From Streptomyces spororaveus (GTDB lineage Bacteria > Actinomycetota > Actinomycetes > Streptomycetales > Streptomycetaceae), in contig NZ_BNED01000005.1 of the NCBI RefSeq assembly GCF_016755875.1, positions 3,017,001-3,081,000 of the forward strand: DNA of 64,000 nt, in the 5' to 3' direction. The translations under genes and the position numbers were made by a program. Under the pieces are notes generated by a model. The model worked only from the letters and a program-made list of their open reading frames with translations, was not told where the DNA came from and made no database searches. Below, one piece after another: positions 10,015-23,169 of the stretch; the first letter of the stretch is position 1; the number at the start of each line of letters is the position of its first letter.

Positions 10015-10386
10015 TCAGCCCGTTACGGCGCGCAGCCGGACATCAGCGCGACGCTCGGCGGCCGCGTCGGCCTCCGCCTTCGCGCGCTCCAGTGCCCGCT
10101 CCGCACGCTGGACGTCAATCTCGTCCGCGAGCTCGGCGATCTCGGCCAGCAGGGACAGCTTGTTGTCCGCGAACGAGATGAAACCGCCGTGCACCGCGGC
10201 GACGACGGTGTTGCCGTCGCTGGTACGGATGGTCACCGGGCCCGATTCCAGCACACCGAGAAGCGGCTGGTGACCGGGCATGACGCCGATGTCGCCGGAC
10301 GTGGTGCGGGCGACAACAAGGGTGGCCTCGCCGGACCAGACATTGCGGTCCGCCGCGACCAGCTCGACGTGCAGCTCAGCAGCCAA
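10015..10386 (-). CDS. atpC: F1Fo ATP synthase subunit epsilon
   Basis: 123 residues, usual for actinobacteria. It is part of the central stalk that couples F1 catalysis to c-ring rotation and can inhibit hydrolysis. The N-terminal beta-sandwich (ELHVELVAADRNVWSGEA, GVMPGHQPLL) and the C-terminal helical hairpin (AERALERAKAEADAA) are visible. The start is taken as TTG at 10386, preceded by GAGGAG at 6 nt; an upstream in-frame GTG lies before that ribosome site. Last gene of the atp operon, 165 nt after atpD. Confidence 0.95.
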   Translation of the reverse strand: MAAELHVELVAADRNVWSGEATLVVARTTSGDIGVMPGHQPLLGVLESGPVTIRTSDGNTVVAAVHGGFISFADNKLSLLAEIAELADEIDVQRAERALERAKAEADAAAERRADVRLRAVTG

Positions 10387-10551
10387 GGTGGCTCCTCGGG
10401 TCACCACCCGGCGGGTCGGCCGGGTGTTGGGTCAAATTCTAATGGGCGTGGAGAGAGGGACGGGACACACCCGCCCCTCTCCCAGTACAGACACGGTCGG
10501 CGTGCGCCGGCGGCCTGCGAACCGGATGCGCTCCTCGCGGAGCGCGCCGGA

Positions 10552-12911
<2,360 letters not shown>

Positions 12912-12931
12912 GAGTCAGGTCCCTTCCGTCG

Positions 12932-14527
12932 TCACTTGGAGACGTTGACGGCCGGTGCGTCCTCGCCCAGGAGCTTGCCGTCCGAGGTCTCGAACTGGCG
13001 CTTGAAGCCGGCGATGGCGTCCGCGATGGAGGACAGGGTGTCGTCCGACATCTTGCCGCCGTCCGCGATGGAGGTCAGGAGGTCCTTGCGCTCGCGGCGC
13101 AGGTGCTCCAGCAGCTCCGACTCGAAGCGACGGATGTCGTTCACCGGGACGTCGTCCATCTTGCCGGTGGTACCGGCCCAGACGGAGACGACCTGCTCCT
13201 CGACGGGCATCGGCTGGTACTGGCCCTGCTTCAGCAGCTCGACCAGACGCTTGCCGCGCTCCAGCGAGGCCTTCGACGCGGCGTCCAGGTCGGAACCGAA
13301 GGCGGCGAACGCCTCCAGCTCGCGGTACTGGGCCAGGTCCAGGCGCAGACGGCCGGAAACCTGCTTCATGGCCTTGTGCTGGGCGGAGCCACCGACGCGG
13401 GAGACCGAGATACCGACGTTCAGCGCCGGGCGCTGGCCCGCGTTGAACAGGTCGGACTCAAGGAAGCACTGGCCGTCGGTGATGGAGATGACGTTGGTCG
13501 GGATGAACGCCGACACGTCGTTCGCCTTGGTCTCGACGATCGGCAGACCGGTCATCGAACCGGCGCCCATGTCGTCGGACAGCTTCGCGCAGCGCTCCAG
13601 CAGACGGGAGTGCAGGTAGAAGACGTCACCCGGGTAGGCCTCACGGCCCGGCGGGCGGCGCAGCAGCAGCGACACGGCGCGGTAGGCGTCGGCCTGCTTC
13701 GACAGGTCGTCGAAGATGATCAGGACGTGCTTGCCGGCGTACATCCAGTGCTGGCCGATGGCGGAACCGGTGTACGGCGCCAGGTACTTGAAGCCGGCCG
13801 GGTCGGACGCCGGGGCGGCGACGATCGTCGTGTACTCGAGCGCACCGGCGTCTTCCAGGGCGCCGCGAACGGACGCGATGGTCGAGCCCTTCTGGCCGAT
13901 GGCGACGTAGATGCAGCGAACCTGCTTGTTCACGTCGCCCGAGCGCCAGTTGTCGCGCTGGTTGATGATCGTGTCGACGGCCAGAGCGGTCTTACCCGTC
14001 TGACGGTCGCCGATGATCAGCTGACGCTGGCCGCGGCCGACGGGCACCATGGCGTCGATGGCCTTGTAGCCGGTCTGCATCGGCTCGTGGACCGACTTAC
14101 GGACCATGACGCCCGGAGCCTGCAGCTCCAGGGCGCGACGGCCTTCGGTCGCGATCTCGCCGAGACCGTCGATCGGGTTGCCGAGCGGGTCGACGACGCG
14201 GCCGAGGTAGCCCTCGCCGACGCCGACCGAGAGCACCTCACCGGTGCGCTGCACCGGCTGGCCCTCCTCGATACCGCTGAACTCGCCGAGGACGACCGCA
14301 CCGATCTCGCGCTCCTCGAGGTTGAGGGCGAGACCGAGGGTGCCGTCCTCGAACTTCAGCAGCTCGTTCGCCATGGCGGAGGGCAGACCCTCCACCTTCG
14401 CGATGCCGTCGCCGGCAACGCTGACCGTTCCGACCTCCTCGCGCGAGGCCGCGTCCGGCTGGTACGACTGGACAAAGTTCTCCAGTGCGTCCCGGATCTC
14501 CTCCGGCCGGATCGTGAGCTCCGCCAT
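12932..14527 (-). CDS. atpA: F1Fo ATP synthase subunit alpha
   Basis: 531 residues. It is the non-catalytic nucleotide-binding subunit of F1. The P-loop [10 protein letters not shown] (about residues 170-180) is intact, as are the arginine-finger region ([10 protein letters not shown]) and the C-terminal helical domain. The ATG at 14527 is preceded by AGGGAA; the open frame extends 28 codons further upstream but that part has no family similarity and lies before the ribosome site. The gap of about 130 nt to atpH holds a G/C-rich hairpin-prone stretch. Confidence 0.97.
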   Translation of the reverse strand: MAELTIRPEEIRDALENFVQSYQPDAASREEVGTVSVAGDGIAKVEGLPSAMANELLKFEDGTLGLALNLEEREIGAVVLGEFSGIEEGQPVQRTGEVLSVGVGEGYLGRVVDPLGNPIDGLGEIATEGRRALELQAPGVMVRKSVHEPMQTGYKAIDAMVPVGRGQRQLIIGDRQTGKTALAVDTIINQRDNWRSGDVNKQVRCIYVAIGQKGSTIASVRGALEDAGALEYTTIVAAPASDPAGFKYLAPYTGSAIGQHWMYAGKHVLIIFDDLSKQADAYRAVSLLLRRPPGREAYPGDVFYLHSRLLERCAKLSDDMGAGSMTGLPIVETKANDVSAFIPTNVISITDGQCFLESDLFNAGQRPALNVGISVSRVGGSAQHKAMKQVSGRLRLDLAQYRELEAFAAFGSDLDAASKASLERGKRLVELLKQGQYQPMPVEEQVVSVWAGTTGKMDDVPVNDIRRFESELLEHLRRERKDLLTSIADGGKMSDDTLSSIADAIAGFKRQFETSDGKLLGEDAPAVNVSK

Positions 14528-14657
14528 CTGGGTTCCCTGCTCTCCTTGTTGGGCCTGAAGCTTCTTAGGGGTCTGGGGGCGACCCCCAGGAATCTTCTGC
14601 AAGTTCTGCACGGCCCAACCGGGCCGCTAGGAATGCTTCTGTTCTATTGGTGGCTGG

Positions 14658-15473
14658 TCAGCCGGCCATGCGGCGCGACGCCTCGGCGAGGCGGTCCGCG
14701 ATGGTGCCGTCGATGACCTCGTCGCCGACTCGCACCGAGATCCCGCCGAGGACCTCGGGGTCCACGTCGAGGTTCAGGTGCATCTGTCGGCCGTACAGCT
14801 TGGCCAGCACAGCGCCGAGACGCGACCGCTGCACGTCGCTGAGCGGAACCGCGCTGGTCACCGTGGCGACCATGCGGTTGCGGCGCTCGGCGGCGAGCGT
14901 GGAAAGGGACTCCAGTCCCGCTTCCAGGCTACGTCCACGCGGCTGCGTGACAAGACGGATCACCAGGCGCTCGGTGACGGCGTTCGCCTTGCCGCCGAGC
15001 AGGCTGCGCAGCAGCTCGCTCTTGGCGGAGGCGGAGGCCGCACGGTCGGTCAGCGCGGAACGCAGCCCGGTGTTCGAGGACACGATCCGGCCGAAGCGGA
15101 AGATCTCGTCCTCGACGTCGTCGAGCGCGCCACCCTGCTGGGCCGCCGTGAGGTCGGCGGTGGCCGCCAGCTCCTCCAGCGCGTCCACCAGGTCGCGGGA
15201 CTGCGACCAGCGCGACCGGACCATGCCGGACACCAGGTCGAGGGTTTCCCCGCCGACCTGGCCGCCGAGCAGCCGACCGGCCAGCTCGGCCTTGGCCTCG
15301 CCGGACTGCGCCGGGTCCGTGATGACCCGACGCAGCGAGACCTCACGGTCGAGCAGCGCGGTGACGGCAGCCAGCTCACCGGCGAGCTTCGCCGCGTCGA
15401 CGGACGTGTTGTCCGTCAGCGCGTCGAGACGCTCACGCGCGGAGGCCAGCGCCTCGCGGCTCGCTCCGTTCAT
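14658..15473 (-). CDS. atpH: F1Fo ATP synthase subunit delta
   Basis: 271 residues, longer than the ~177 residues of E. coli delta, as is normal for actinobacteria. It connects the peripheral stalk (b subunits) with the top of F1. The C-terminal OSCP-type domain ends in GGISVRVGDEVIDGTI, the family signature. The start overlaps the atpF stop by 4 nt (ATGA). Confidence 0.95.
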   Translation of the reverse strand: MNGASREALASARERLDALTDNTSVDAAKLAGELAAVTALLDREVSLRRVITDPAQSGEAKAELAGRLLGGQVGGETLDLVSGMVRSRWSQSRDLVDALEELAATADLTAAQQGGALDDVEDEIFRFGRIVSSNTGLRSALTDRAASASAKSELLRSLLGGKANAVTERLVIRLVTQPRGRSLEAGLESLSTLAAERRNRMVATVTSAVPLSDVQRSRLGAVLAKLYGRQMHLNLDVDPEVLGGISVRVGDEVIDGTIADRLAEASRRMAG

Positions 15474-16015
15474 CGGGCCGCCTCGGCCTTCTCCTCAAGC
15501 TCGCTGAGGAAGCGGTCGATGGTGCGGCTCTGCCGGGCGTGGTCCTCGAGGGACTCGCCGACGAGCTTGCCGGCCAGGTCGGTGGCGAGCTTGCCAACGT
15601 CCTGACGCAGCGCCTGAGAGGCGGCCTTGCGGTCCGCCGCGATCTGGGCGTGGCCGGCAGCGATGATCTCCTCACGCTGCCGCTGGCCCTCTGCGCGCAG
15701 TTCTTCCTTGAGCGCAGTGCCCTGCTCCAGCGCTTCCTGGCGCAGGCGCGCGGCCTCGTGCCGGGCTTCGGCGAGCTGGGCCTTGTACTGCTCCAGCACG
15801 CTCTGGGCCTCGGTCTGAGCGGCCTCAGCCTTCTCGATACCGCCCTCGATGGCCTCGCGACGCTCGTCCAGAACCTTGTTGATGTTCGGGAGGAGCTTCT
15901 TCGCGAGGAAACCGAAGACGATGACGAAGGCGATCAGACCGATGACGAGCTCGGGGATCGGCGGGATGAGGGGGTTTTCCGCCTCTTCGGCCGCGAGCTG
16001 AACCAGAGGGTTCAC
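15470..16015 (-). CDS. atpF: F1Fo ATP synthase subunit b
   Basis: 181 residues. It is the peripheral-stalk subunit: one N-terminal membrane helix (about residues 22-45, LVIGLIAFVIVFGFLAKKLL) followed by a long charged coiled coil rich in Ala, Glu, Lys and Arg. The GTG start follows GGAAGG at 8 nt. It lies 40 nt after atpE and overlaps atpH. Confidence 0.95.
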   Translation of the reverse strand: MNPLVQLAAEEAENPLIPPIPELVIGLIAFVIVFGFLAKKLLPNINKVLDERREAIEGGIEKAEAAQTEAQSVLEQYKAQLAEARHEAARLRQEALEQGTALKEELRAEGQRQREEIIAAGHAQIAADRKAASQALRQDVGKLATDLAGKLVGESLEDHARQSRTIDRFLSELEEKAEAAR

Positions 16016-16055
16016 ATCAGTGCCTTCCGACTAAAGGGTCTGTTCGCTACCGGGA

Positions 16056-17200
<1,145 letters not shown>

Positions 17201-17425
17201 CGCGGGCTCCTTCAGCGTGGCGCATAGGTACGGCAACCTCGTTGTGTCGGCGCGGCGCACAGCCGCGGTTCGGCACGGGACTGGTCTTACGGATGTGGGG
17301 GCGGCTTGCAGGCAGTGAGCCTCGCGATTGAGCAGGCGTCAGCTCAGATGCCTGCGCCCGCGATGCCGCATATGGCACCGGACGATAGCAGCATCTCGAA
17401 CGCGCACTTATTCCGCCCCTACCGT

Positions 17426-17875
17426 TCACGACGAGGGCCCCGTGTTTTCAGGCTTCTCACCCTTGCCACCACGCTTGGTGGACTCGGGCTCGACGTAAAG
17501 GATCTTGGCCTTCATGTGCGCGCGCGTCTGCGCGGCGATCCAAGCAAGGGTCGCCGCGACGATGGTGATCGCGAATGCCCTGGGATTGAACAGCGTCGTG
17601 TCCTTGAACACGGCGACGAAGACGAAGAGCAGCAGGATCTGGGTCGTGTAGAGCGCCAGACCCATCATCTGGAACAGATGCGGCAGCGATCGGGCCGTCC
17701 GCTGCAGGATGACGAATCCGATACCCATGAACAGAATCACGACGACCGTGGCCGCGATCGCCCCGATCGCCCCCTTACCGCCCGCGACCACGCCACTGAC
17801 GATGGCGGCAACAGCGCCGACGGCAGCGGTGGGTACGGCGGTGTGCAGAAGGGTTCGGGCGTCATCGGACAGCAT
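17426..17875 (-). CDS. atpI: ATP synthase protein I-like membrane protein
   Basis: 149 residues with four hydrophobic segments (about residues 12-32, 36-58, 75-95, 100-120) and a charged tail (ESTKRGGKGEKPENTG). Size, topology and position at the head of the atp operon match AtpI-type proteins, which help c-ring assembly; sequence similarity across this family is low, so the name rests mainly on context. The ATG at 17875 follows GGAG at 9 nt. Confidence 0.75.
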   Translation of the reverse strand: MLSDDARTLLHTAVPTAAVGAVAAIVSGVVAGGKGAIGAIAATVVVILFMGIGFVILQRTARSLPHLFQMMGLALYTTQILLLFVFVAVFKDTTLFNPRAFAITIVAATLAWIAAQTRAHMKAKILYVEPESTKRGGKGEKPENTGPSS

Positions 17876-18150
17876 GGCGCATGGCTCCGCGTGATGGTGG
17901 GGGTAACGGGACTCGTACAGGACGAGCGTAAGCCCGGTCCGAGAGAGGACCTCGGGCCAAGGGACCGTCGCACTACGGTCCTTCGGCTCTGTCGCCGGGT
18001 TTAGTGAACGGTATCACAAACTATTTGATGAGAGCTTTACCTGTCCGGTGTGCCGACTGTCACACATGAGAGTGACCCTGCGCGTGTGTGCGCGACGGGG
18101 AAGTGGCTTGTCTGGTAAAGGACATCCATGTCCGACATGCGCATCGGCCG
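17876..18150. promoter_or_regulatory. Probable atp operon promoter region
   Basis: 275 nt between atpI and the downstream end of the glycosyltransferase gene. An unusually A/T-rich stretch (about 18001-18050) is the most likely site of the operon promoter. On the minus strand TAGTTT, with GGACAG 17 nt before it, could form the core. The exact boxes are uncertain. Confidence 0.4.
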
Positions 18151-19485
18151 TCAGTGGGTGGATTCAGCCTTACGCCGCTCGGGAAAGCGCGAACGGGGGC
18201 CCACGGCGGTCGCTCCGTTGACGCCGGAGACGCCAGCGGCGATCGGCCTGGCGGGCTGCGGCTCCGCGCCCGAGGCATCCTGGGCCGCCGCCTCCGCGGC
18301 GGCTTCGGCCGCGCGTGCGGCATGGCGGTAACGCGGCGGAACCAGACCCTCCGCCCAGCGCGGGGCGCGCGGCGTGAAGCGCGGCAGGAGCAGCAGGATC
18401 AGGCCGACCGCACTCAGTGCGGCGATCGCCATCACGATCCACATCGTGGCGGAATGCACCGAGTAGGCCACCGTGCCGAAGGCGATCAGCCCCGACCAGA
18501 AGTACATGATCATGACCGCGCGGCTGTGCGAATGGCCGAGTTCCAGCAGTCGGTGGTGGAGGTGCCCGCGGTCGGCGGCGAAGGGCGACTGGCCCTTCCA
18601 GGTACGCCGGACGATGGCCAGGACCAGGTCCGCCATCGGGATCGCGATGACCGTCAGCGGAAGGATCAGCGGAATGTAGGCCGGGAGCATCGCGTGCGTC
18701 GCGTTGCGCTCACCGCCCGCGAACAGGGCCAGCGCGTCCGGGTCGACCTGCCCGGTCAGGGAGATGGCCGAGGCGGCGAGCACCAGGCCGATGAGCATCG
18801 AGCCGGAGTCGCCCATGAAGATGCGGGCGGGGTGCATGTTGTGCGGCAGGAAGCCCAGGCACATGCCCATCAGGATCGCGGCGAAGAGGGTCGCGGGCGC
18901 GGCCGACTCGATGCCGTAGCCGAACCAGATCCGGTACGCGTAGAGGAAGATCGCGGCGGCGGCGATGCAGACCATGCCGGCGGCGAGGCCGTCCAGGCCG
19001 TCCACGAAGTTCACCGCGTTGATGGTGATCACGACGAGCGCCACCGTGAGCAGGTTGCCCTGCCACTGGGTGAGCGGGACCGTACCGATGCCCGGCACGG
19101 GGATCCACAGGATCGTCAGACCCTGCATGACCATCACACCGGCGGAGATCATCTGCGCGCCGAGCTTGATCAGGGCGTCGAGCTCGAACTTGTCGTCCAG
19201 GACCCCGACCAGCCAGATCAGGGCCGCACCGGAGAGCAGTGCGCGTGGCTCGTTCGACAGCTCGAAGACGCCGTTGAGGTTGCGCAGGTGGTCGGCGACC
19301 AGCAGTCCCGCACACAGTCCGCCGAACATGGCGATGCCGCCCAGTCGCGGTGTGGGCTCGCGGTGCACGTCGCGGGCGCGGATCTCCGGCATGGCCCCGG
19401 CCGCGATCGCGAACTTCCGCACGGGCCCGGTCAGCAGGTAGGTCACCGCGACCGTGACGCAAAGCGTCAGCAGATATTCACGCAC
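18151..19485 (-). CDS. Undecaprenyl/decaprenyl-phosphate N-acetylglucosaminyl 1-phosphate transferase (MraY/WecA family)
   Basis: 444 residues, polytopic (about 11 membrane helices). It transfers GlcNAc-1-phosphate from UDP-GlcNAc to a polyprenyl phosphate, the first step of lipid-linked wall polymer synthesis. Family motifs are intact: REPTPRLGG near the N-terminus, DDKFELDALIK, NAVNFVDGLDGLAAG (Mg-binding Asp) and the HLHHRLLELGHS loop. The C-terminus ends in an Ala-rich cytoplasmic tail. The start is uncertain: GTG at 19485 (MREYLLTL) fits the family, while a GTG 13 codons upstream (19524) is also open. It follows the SHMT-like gene in the same direction. Confidence 0.92.
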   Translation of the reverse strand: MREYLLTLCVTVAVTYLLTGPVRKFAIAAGAMPEIRARDVHREPTPRLGGIAMFGGLCAGLLVADHLRNLNGVFELSNEPRALLSGAALIWLVGVLDDKFELDALIKLGAQMISAGVMVMQGLTILWIPVPGIGTVPLTQWQGNLLTVALVVITINAVNFVDGLDGLAAGMVCIAAAAIFLYAYRIWFGYGIESAAPATLFAAILMGMCLGFLPHNMHPARIFMGDSGSMLIGLVLAASAISLTGQVDPDALALFAGGERNATHAMLPAYIPLILPLTVIAIPMADLVLAIVRRTWKGQSPFAADRGHLHHRLLELGHSHSRAVMIMYFWSGLIAFGTVAYSVHSATMWIVMAIAALSAVGLILLLLPRFTPRAPRWAEGLVPPRYRHAARAAEAAAEAAAQDASGAEPQPARPIAAGVSGVNGATAVGPRSRFPERRKAESTH

Positions 19486-19601
19486 GGGCTGCCCCAGATG
19501 TATCGCCGGCCATCTCAGCCCCACACATTAGCTGCGATGTCACCTCCATCGAGGACGCGAGGGGGCGGTATCCCGGTTCCACTACGCCCCGCTTGTCCCG
19601 C

Positions 19602-20831
19602 TTACTCCCCGTAAGGGGGAAATCCCGTCGTCAGCTCGCCGACCTCCGTACGTGTTTTCACGCCATCCCCGCCGACCGCCGCGGCGAACAGCGCCGCGAT
19701 CCGGACCATCTCCTCCTCCCCCATCCCCTGGGTGGTCACGGCGGCCGTTCCCAGCCGGATGCCGCGCTGGTCCCCGTACGGGAGGGCGCAGGTGTCCAGC
19801 ACGATCCCGGCGGCGGCCAGCCGGCCGCGGGCGGTCGGCCCGTCCACACCGAGCGGCGCCGGATCGGCGGTGATCAGATGGGTGTCGGTGCCGCCGGTGG
19901 TGAGGGTGAACCCGTGCTCCTGGAGCGCGCCCGCCAGCGCCCGGGCATTGGCGACGACCCGGTGCGCGTACGTACCGAAGGCCGGCCGGGCCGCCTCGCC
20001 GAAGGCCACGGCCTTGGCGGCGATGGTGTGCATCTGCGCTCCGCCCTGCGTGAAGGGGAACACCGCCCGGTCGATGCGCTCCGCGAGCTCGGCGCCGCAC
20101 AGCAGCATGCCGCCGCGCGGCCCGCGCAGCACCTTGTGCGTGGTGGCGCAGACGACGTCGGCGTACGGGACGGGGCTGGGCGCGGCCCCGCCGGCCACCA
20201 GGCCGATCGGATGGGCGGCGTCCACGATGAGGTAGGCCCCGACCTCGTCGGCGATCTCCCGGAAGGCCGAGTACTCGGGGTGGCGCGGGTAGGAGATGGA
20301 GCCGCACACGATCGCCTGGGGCCGGTGCGCGTGCGCCAGGCGCTGCACCTGGCGGTAGTCGATGAGGCCCGTCCCGGTGTCGACGCCGTACCCGACGAAG
20401 TCGAACCACCGCCCGGAGAGGTTCGCGGGCGACCCGTGGGTGAGGTGCCCGCCGTACGGGAGCCCCATGGCCAGCACGGTGTCCCCGGGGCGCAGCAGTG
20501 CGGCGTACGCGGCCAGGACGGCGGAGGAGCCGGAGTGCGGCTGCACATTGGCGTGCTCGGCCCCGAAGAGCGCCGTGGCCCGCTCCATGGCGGTCCGCTC
20601 GGCCAGATCGGCGTACTCGCAGCCGCCGTGGTGCCGGGCGCCGGGGTACCCCTCGGCGTACTTGTTGGCGAGCGCGGAGCCGAGCGCGGCGAGGACGGCG
20701 GTCGAGGTGAAGTTCTCCGCGGCGCTCATCTGCAGCGTGTCCGCCTGCCGCTGCCGCTCCCCGGCCAGTACGTCGGCCATCTGCGGGTCCTGCATGCGCA
20801 GCAGGTCCGTGGGCTGGGTGATGACGCTCAT
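19602..20831 (-). CDS. Serine hydroxymethyltransferase paralogue, divergent active site
   Basis: 409 residues, SHMT fold-type I PLP enzyme length. The Schiff-base lysine K233 (ATTHKVLRGPRGG), D204 and H207 (DAAHPIGLVAG), the substrate carboxylate Arg (GIRLGTAA) and the NKYAEGYPG motif are present. Several residues that are near-invariant in true SHMT differ: the I-A-S-E-N motif reads SAAENF (Ser to Ala38), the Tyr-Tyr pair of RYYGGCE is His67-His68, and HSGSQAN reads HSGSSAV. It could be a weak SHMT or act on another beta-hydroxy or alpha-methyl amino acid. The ATG at 20831 has GGAG 8 nt before it. It lies in a translation and cell-wall gene run. Confidence 0.85.
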   Translation of the reverse strand: MSVITQPTDLLRMQDPQMADVLAGERQRQADTLQMSAAENFTSTAVLAALGSALANKYAEGYPGARHHGGCEYADLAERTAMERATALFGAEHANVQPHSGSSAVLAAYAALLRPGDTVLAMGLPYGGHLTHGSPANLSGRWFDFVGYGVDTGTGLIDYRQVQRLAHAHRPQAIVCGSISYPRHPEYSAFREIADEVGAYLIVDAAHPIGLVAGGAAPSPVPYADVVCATTHKVLRGPRGGMLLCGAELAERIDRAVFPFTQGGAQMHTIAAKAVAFGEAARPAFGTYAHRVVANARALAGALQEHGFTLTTGGTDTHLITADPAPLGVDGPTARGRLAAAGIVLDTCALPYGDQRGIRLGTAAVTTQGMGEEEMVRIAALFAAAVGGDGVKTRTEVGELTTGFPPYGE

Positions 20832-20925
20832 GGCGGCGCTCCAGGGGTACCGGGTACCAGCCACTGTAGGCCCGCGGACCCCGCGATGCCCTGTCAGCGC
20901 GCGGCCACGACGCCCGTCCGGGCCG

Positions 20926-21582
20926 TCAGCGGGCCGCCGTCACGCCCGTCAGGGCCGTCACCACGGGGTCCAGCGCCTGGTTGATCTCGTCGCCGATGGA
21001 GCGGAAGAAGGTGATCGGGGCGCCGTACGGGTCGTACACCTCGTCTGCGTCGGGCGACGGCGCCAGCAGCCAGCCGCGCAGCGCCGCGGCGGCCCGGACC
21101 AGTGCCCGCGCCCGTTCCGCCATGCCGTCGTCCAGCGGCGGCAGCGTGGCCGGATCTATCGCCCGCACCAGCCGGGTGAACTCCTTCAGCGTGAAGGTGC
21201 GCAGACCCGCCGAGTGGCCCATCGAGATGACCTGGGCCCGGTGGTCGCGGGTGGCGGTCAGCACCAGGTCGGCGCGTATGACGTGCTCGTCCAGCAGCTC
21301 CCGCCCGGTGAACCCGGACGCGTCGGCCCCGAAGTCCGCCAGCACGGCGGCCGCGTTCGCCTCCATCGGGGCGCCCTCGTGGCCCCAGGTGCCGGCGCTC
21401 TCCACGATGAGGTCGCCGGTGACCAGGCCGCCGAGGCGGTGCGAGAGGGCATGCCGCGTCAGCCGCTCGGTGATGGGCGAGCGGCACACGTTCCCGGTGC
21501 TGACGTGGAGTATGCGGAAAGTGTTTCCCCCGGCCACCGGCGGGCGGTACCCCCCTGCTATGCCACGCCCCTCAGGGCTCAC
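20926..21582 (-). CDS. Low-molecular-weight protein-tyrosine-phosphatase-like protein, catalytic Cys replaced by Ser
   Basis: 218 residues. It has the arsenate reductase/LMW-PTP fold with the P-loop at the N-terminus (residues 28-36) reading STGNVCRSP, where active enzymes have CTGNxCRSP. The nucleophile of the CX5R motif is therefore Ser28 (codon AGC), while Arg34 and the general-acid segment DPYGAPITF are kept. The GTG start overlaps the Sua5 stop by 4 nt (GTGA), so it is co-translated. It may bind phosphate or phosphoprotein without hydrolysis; normal phosphatase activity is unlikely. Confidence 0.85.
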   Translation of the reverse strand: MSPEGRGIAGGYRPPVAGGNTFRILHVSTGNVCRSPITERLTRHALSHRLGGLVTGDLIVESAGTWGHEGAPMEANAAAVLADFGADASGFTGRELLDEHVIRADLVLTATRDHRAQVISMGHSAGLRTFTLKEFTRLVRAIDPATLPPLDDGMAERARALVRAAAALRGWLLAPSPDADEVYDPYGAPITFFRSIGDEINQALDPVVTALTGVTAAR

Positions 21583-22226
21583 GGGGCGACCTCAAGGTCG
21601 GGTACGACCTCCCGCAGCTGGTCTGCGGTGAGCGCCCCCTCGCGCAGCAGGACGGGAACCTTCCCGGTGACGTCGACGATCGACGACGGCTGGATACCGG
21701 GCGTCGGGCCGCCGTCCAGGTACACGGACACGGAGTCCCCGAGCATCTCGCGCGCGGCGTCGCAGTCCTCGGGCGCCGGGTGCCCCGACAGGTTGGCCGA
21801 GGACACCGCCATCGGGCCGACCTCGGTCAGCAGCTCGATCGCGACGGGGTGCAGGGGCATGCGTACGGCCACGGTGCCCTGGGTGTCGCCCAGGTCCCAC
21901 GCCAGCGAGGGCTGGTGCTTGGCGACCAGCGTCAGCGCACCCGGCCAGAAGGCGTCGACGAGCTCCCAGGCCTGCTCGGAGAAGTCCGTGACGAGGCCGT
22001 GGAGGGTGTTCGGCGAGCCGATGAGCACCGGGGTGGGCATACCGCGCCCGCGGCCCTTGGCGGCGAGCAGGTCGTGGACGGCCTCCGGGCTGAAGGCGTC
22101 CGCGCCGATCCCGTACAGGGTGTCGGTGGGCAGCACGACGAGCTCGCCGCGGCGCACGGCGGATGCGGCTTCACGCAGACCCGTCTTACGGTCCGTCGCG
22201 TCGTTGCAGTCGTATCGCCGGGCCAT
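21579..22226 (-). CDS. L-threonylcarbamoyladenylate synthase (Sua5/YciO/YrdC family)
   Basis: 215 residues, TsaC/YrdC core without the Sua5 C-terminal extension. It makes threonylcarbamoyl-AMP from threonine, bicarbonate and ATP for the t6A modification of ANN-decoding tRNAs. The hallmark VLPTDTLYGIGADAFSPEAV and the SSANLSGHPAP motif are intact. The ATG follows GAGGAG at 8 nt, 49 nt after prmC. The position next to prmC and prfA is a common bacterial arrangement and fits a translation role. Confidence 0.92.
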   Translation of the reverse strand: MARRYDCNDATDRKTGLREAASAVRRGELVVLPTDTLYGIGADAFSPEAVHDLLAAKGRGRGMPTPVLIGSPNTLHGLVTDFSEQAWELVDAFWPGALTLVAKHQPSLAWDLGDTQGTVAVRMPLHPVAIELLTEVGPMAVSSANLSGHPAPEDCDAAREMLGDSVSVYLDGGPTPGIQPSSIVDVTGKVPVLLREGALTADQLREVVPDLEVAP

Positions 22227-22275
22227 CAGCGCGTCTCCTCGTGCAGCAGGGGGGTGGCGGGAATCGTCGCGCCGG

Positions 22276-23121
22276 TCACGGCATGGCCTTGCGGGCGGTC
22301 GCGAAGCGCGGGCGGTTGTTGAGGTCCGGGTGGTCGGCCGCGTCGGCCCAGCCCCGTTCGTCGGCGAAGATCCACGGGACCTGGCCGCCCTGGGTGTCGG
22401 CGTGCTCGATGACGACGATGCCGCCGGGCCGCAGCAGCCGGTGGGCGGTGCGTTCGATACCGCGGATGGTGTCGAGGCCGTCCTCGCCGGAGAAGAGCGC
22501 CATCTCCGGATCGTGGTCGCGGGCCTCGGGGGCGACGTACTCCCACTCGGTGAGCGGGATGTACGGCGGGTTGGAGATGACCAGGTCGACCTGGCCGTCG
22601 AGCTCGGGCAGCGCGCTCAGGGCGTCGCCCTGGTGGACGGTGACCCGGGAGCCCTCGGCGTTCTTGCGGGTCCACCGCAGGGCGTCCTCGGAGAGCTCGA
22701 CCGCGTGCACGCGCGAGCGCGGCACCTCCTGGGCCATGGCCAGCGCGATGGCGCCGGAGCCGGTGCACAGGTCCACGATCAGCGGCTCGACGACGTCCAT
22801 CGCGCGCACGGCGTGTATGGCCCAGTCCACGACCGACTCGGTCTCGGGCCGGGGCACGAAGACCCCGGGCCCGACCTGGAGCTCCAGGTACCGGAAGAAG
22901 GCGCGCCCGGTGATGTGCTGGAGCGGCTCGCGCGCCTCGCGGCGGGCGACGGCCTCCCAGTAGCGGGCGTCGAAGTCCGCGTCCTTGACGTGGTGCAGTT
23001 CCCCCCGTTTGACGCCGTGCACGAAGGCCGCGAGCTCCTCCGCGTCGAAGCGCGGTGAGGGCACGCCGGCGGCGGCCAGCCGCTGGGTGGCCTGGGCCAC
23101 CTCGGCAAGCAGCAAGTTCAC
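22276..23121 (-). CDS. prmC: Peptide chain release factor N5-glutamine methyltransferase
   Basis: 281 residues. It methylates the Gln of the GGQ motif of release factors using S-adenosylmethionine. It has an N-terminal helical domain, SAM-binding VDLCTGSGAIALAMA and the substrate motif ISNPPYIP. The GTG start follows GGAGG, 48 nt after prfA, so it probably forms an operon with the gene for its own substrate, RF1. Confidence 0.95.
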   Translation of the reverse strand: MNLLLAEVAQATQRLAAAGVPSPRFDAEELAAFVHGVKRGELHHVKDADFDARYWEAVARREAREPLQHITGRAFFRYLELQVGPGVFVPRPETESVVDWAIHAVRAMDVVEPLIVDLCTGSGAIALAMAQEVPRSRVHAVELSEDALRWTRKNAEGSRVTVHQGDALSALPELDGQVDLVISNPPYIPLTEWEYVAPEARDHDPEMALFSGEDGLDTIRGIERTAHRLLRPGGIVVIEHADTQGGQVPWIFADERGWADAADHPDLNNRPRFATARKAMP

Positions 23122-23169
23122 GCTGGTCCTCCGGGCTGCTGTCGTACGGGGGGTGATGCAGGGGTCAGA

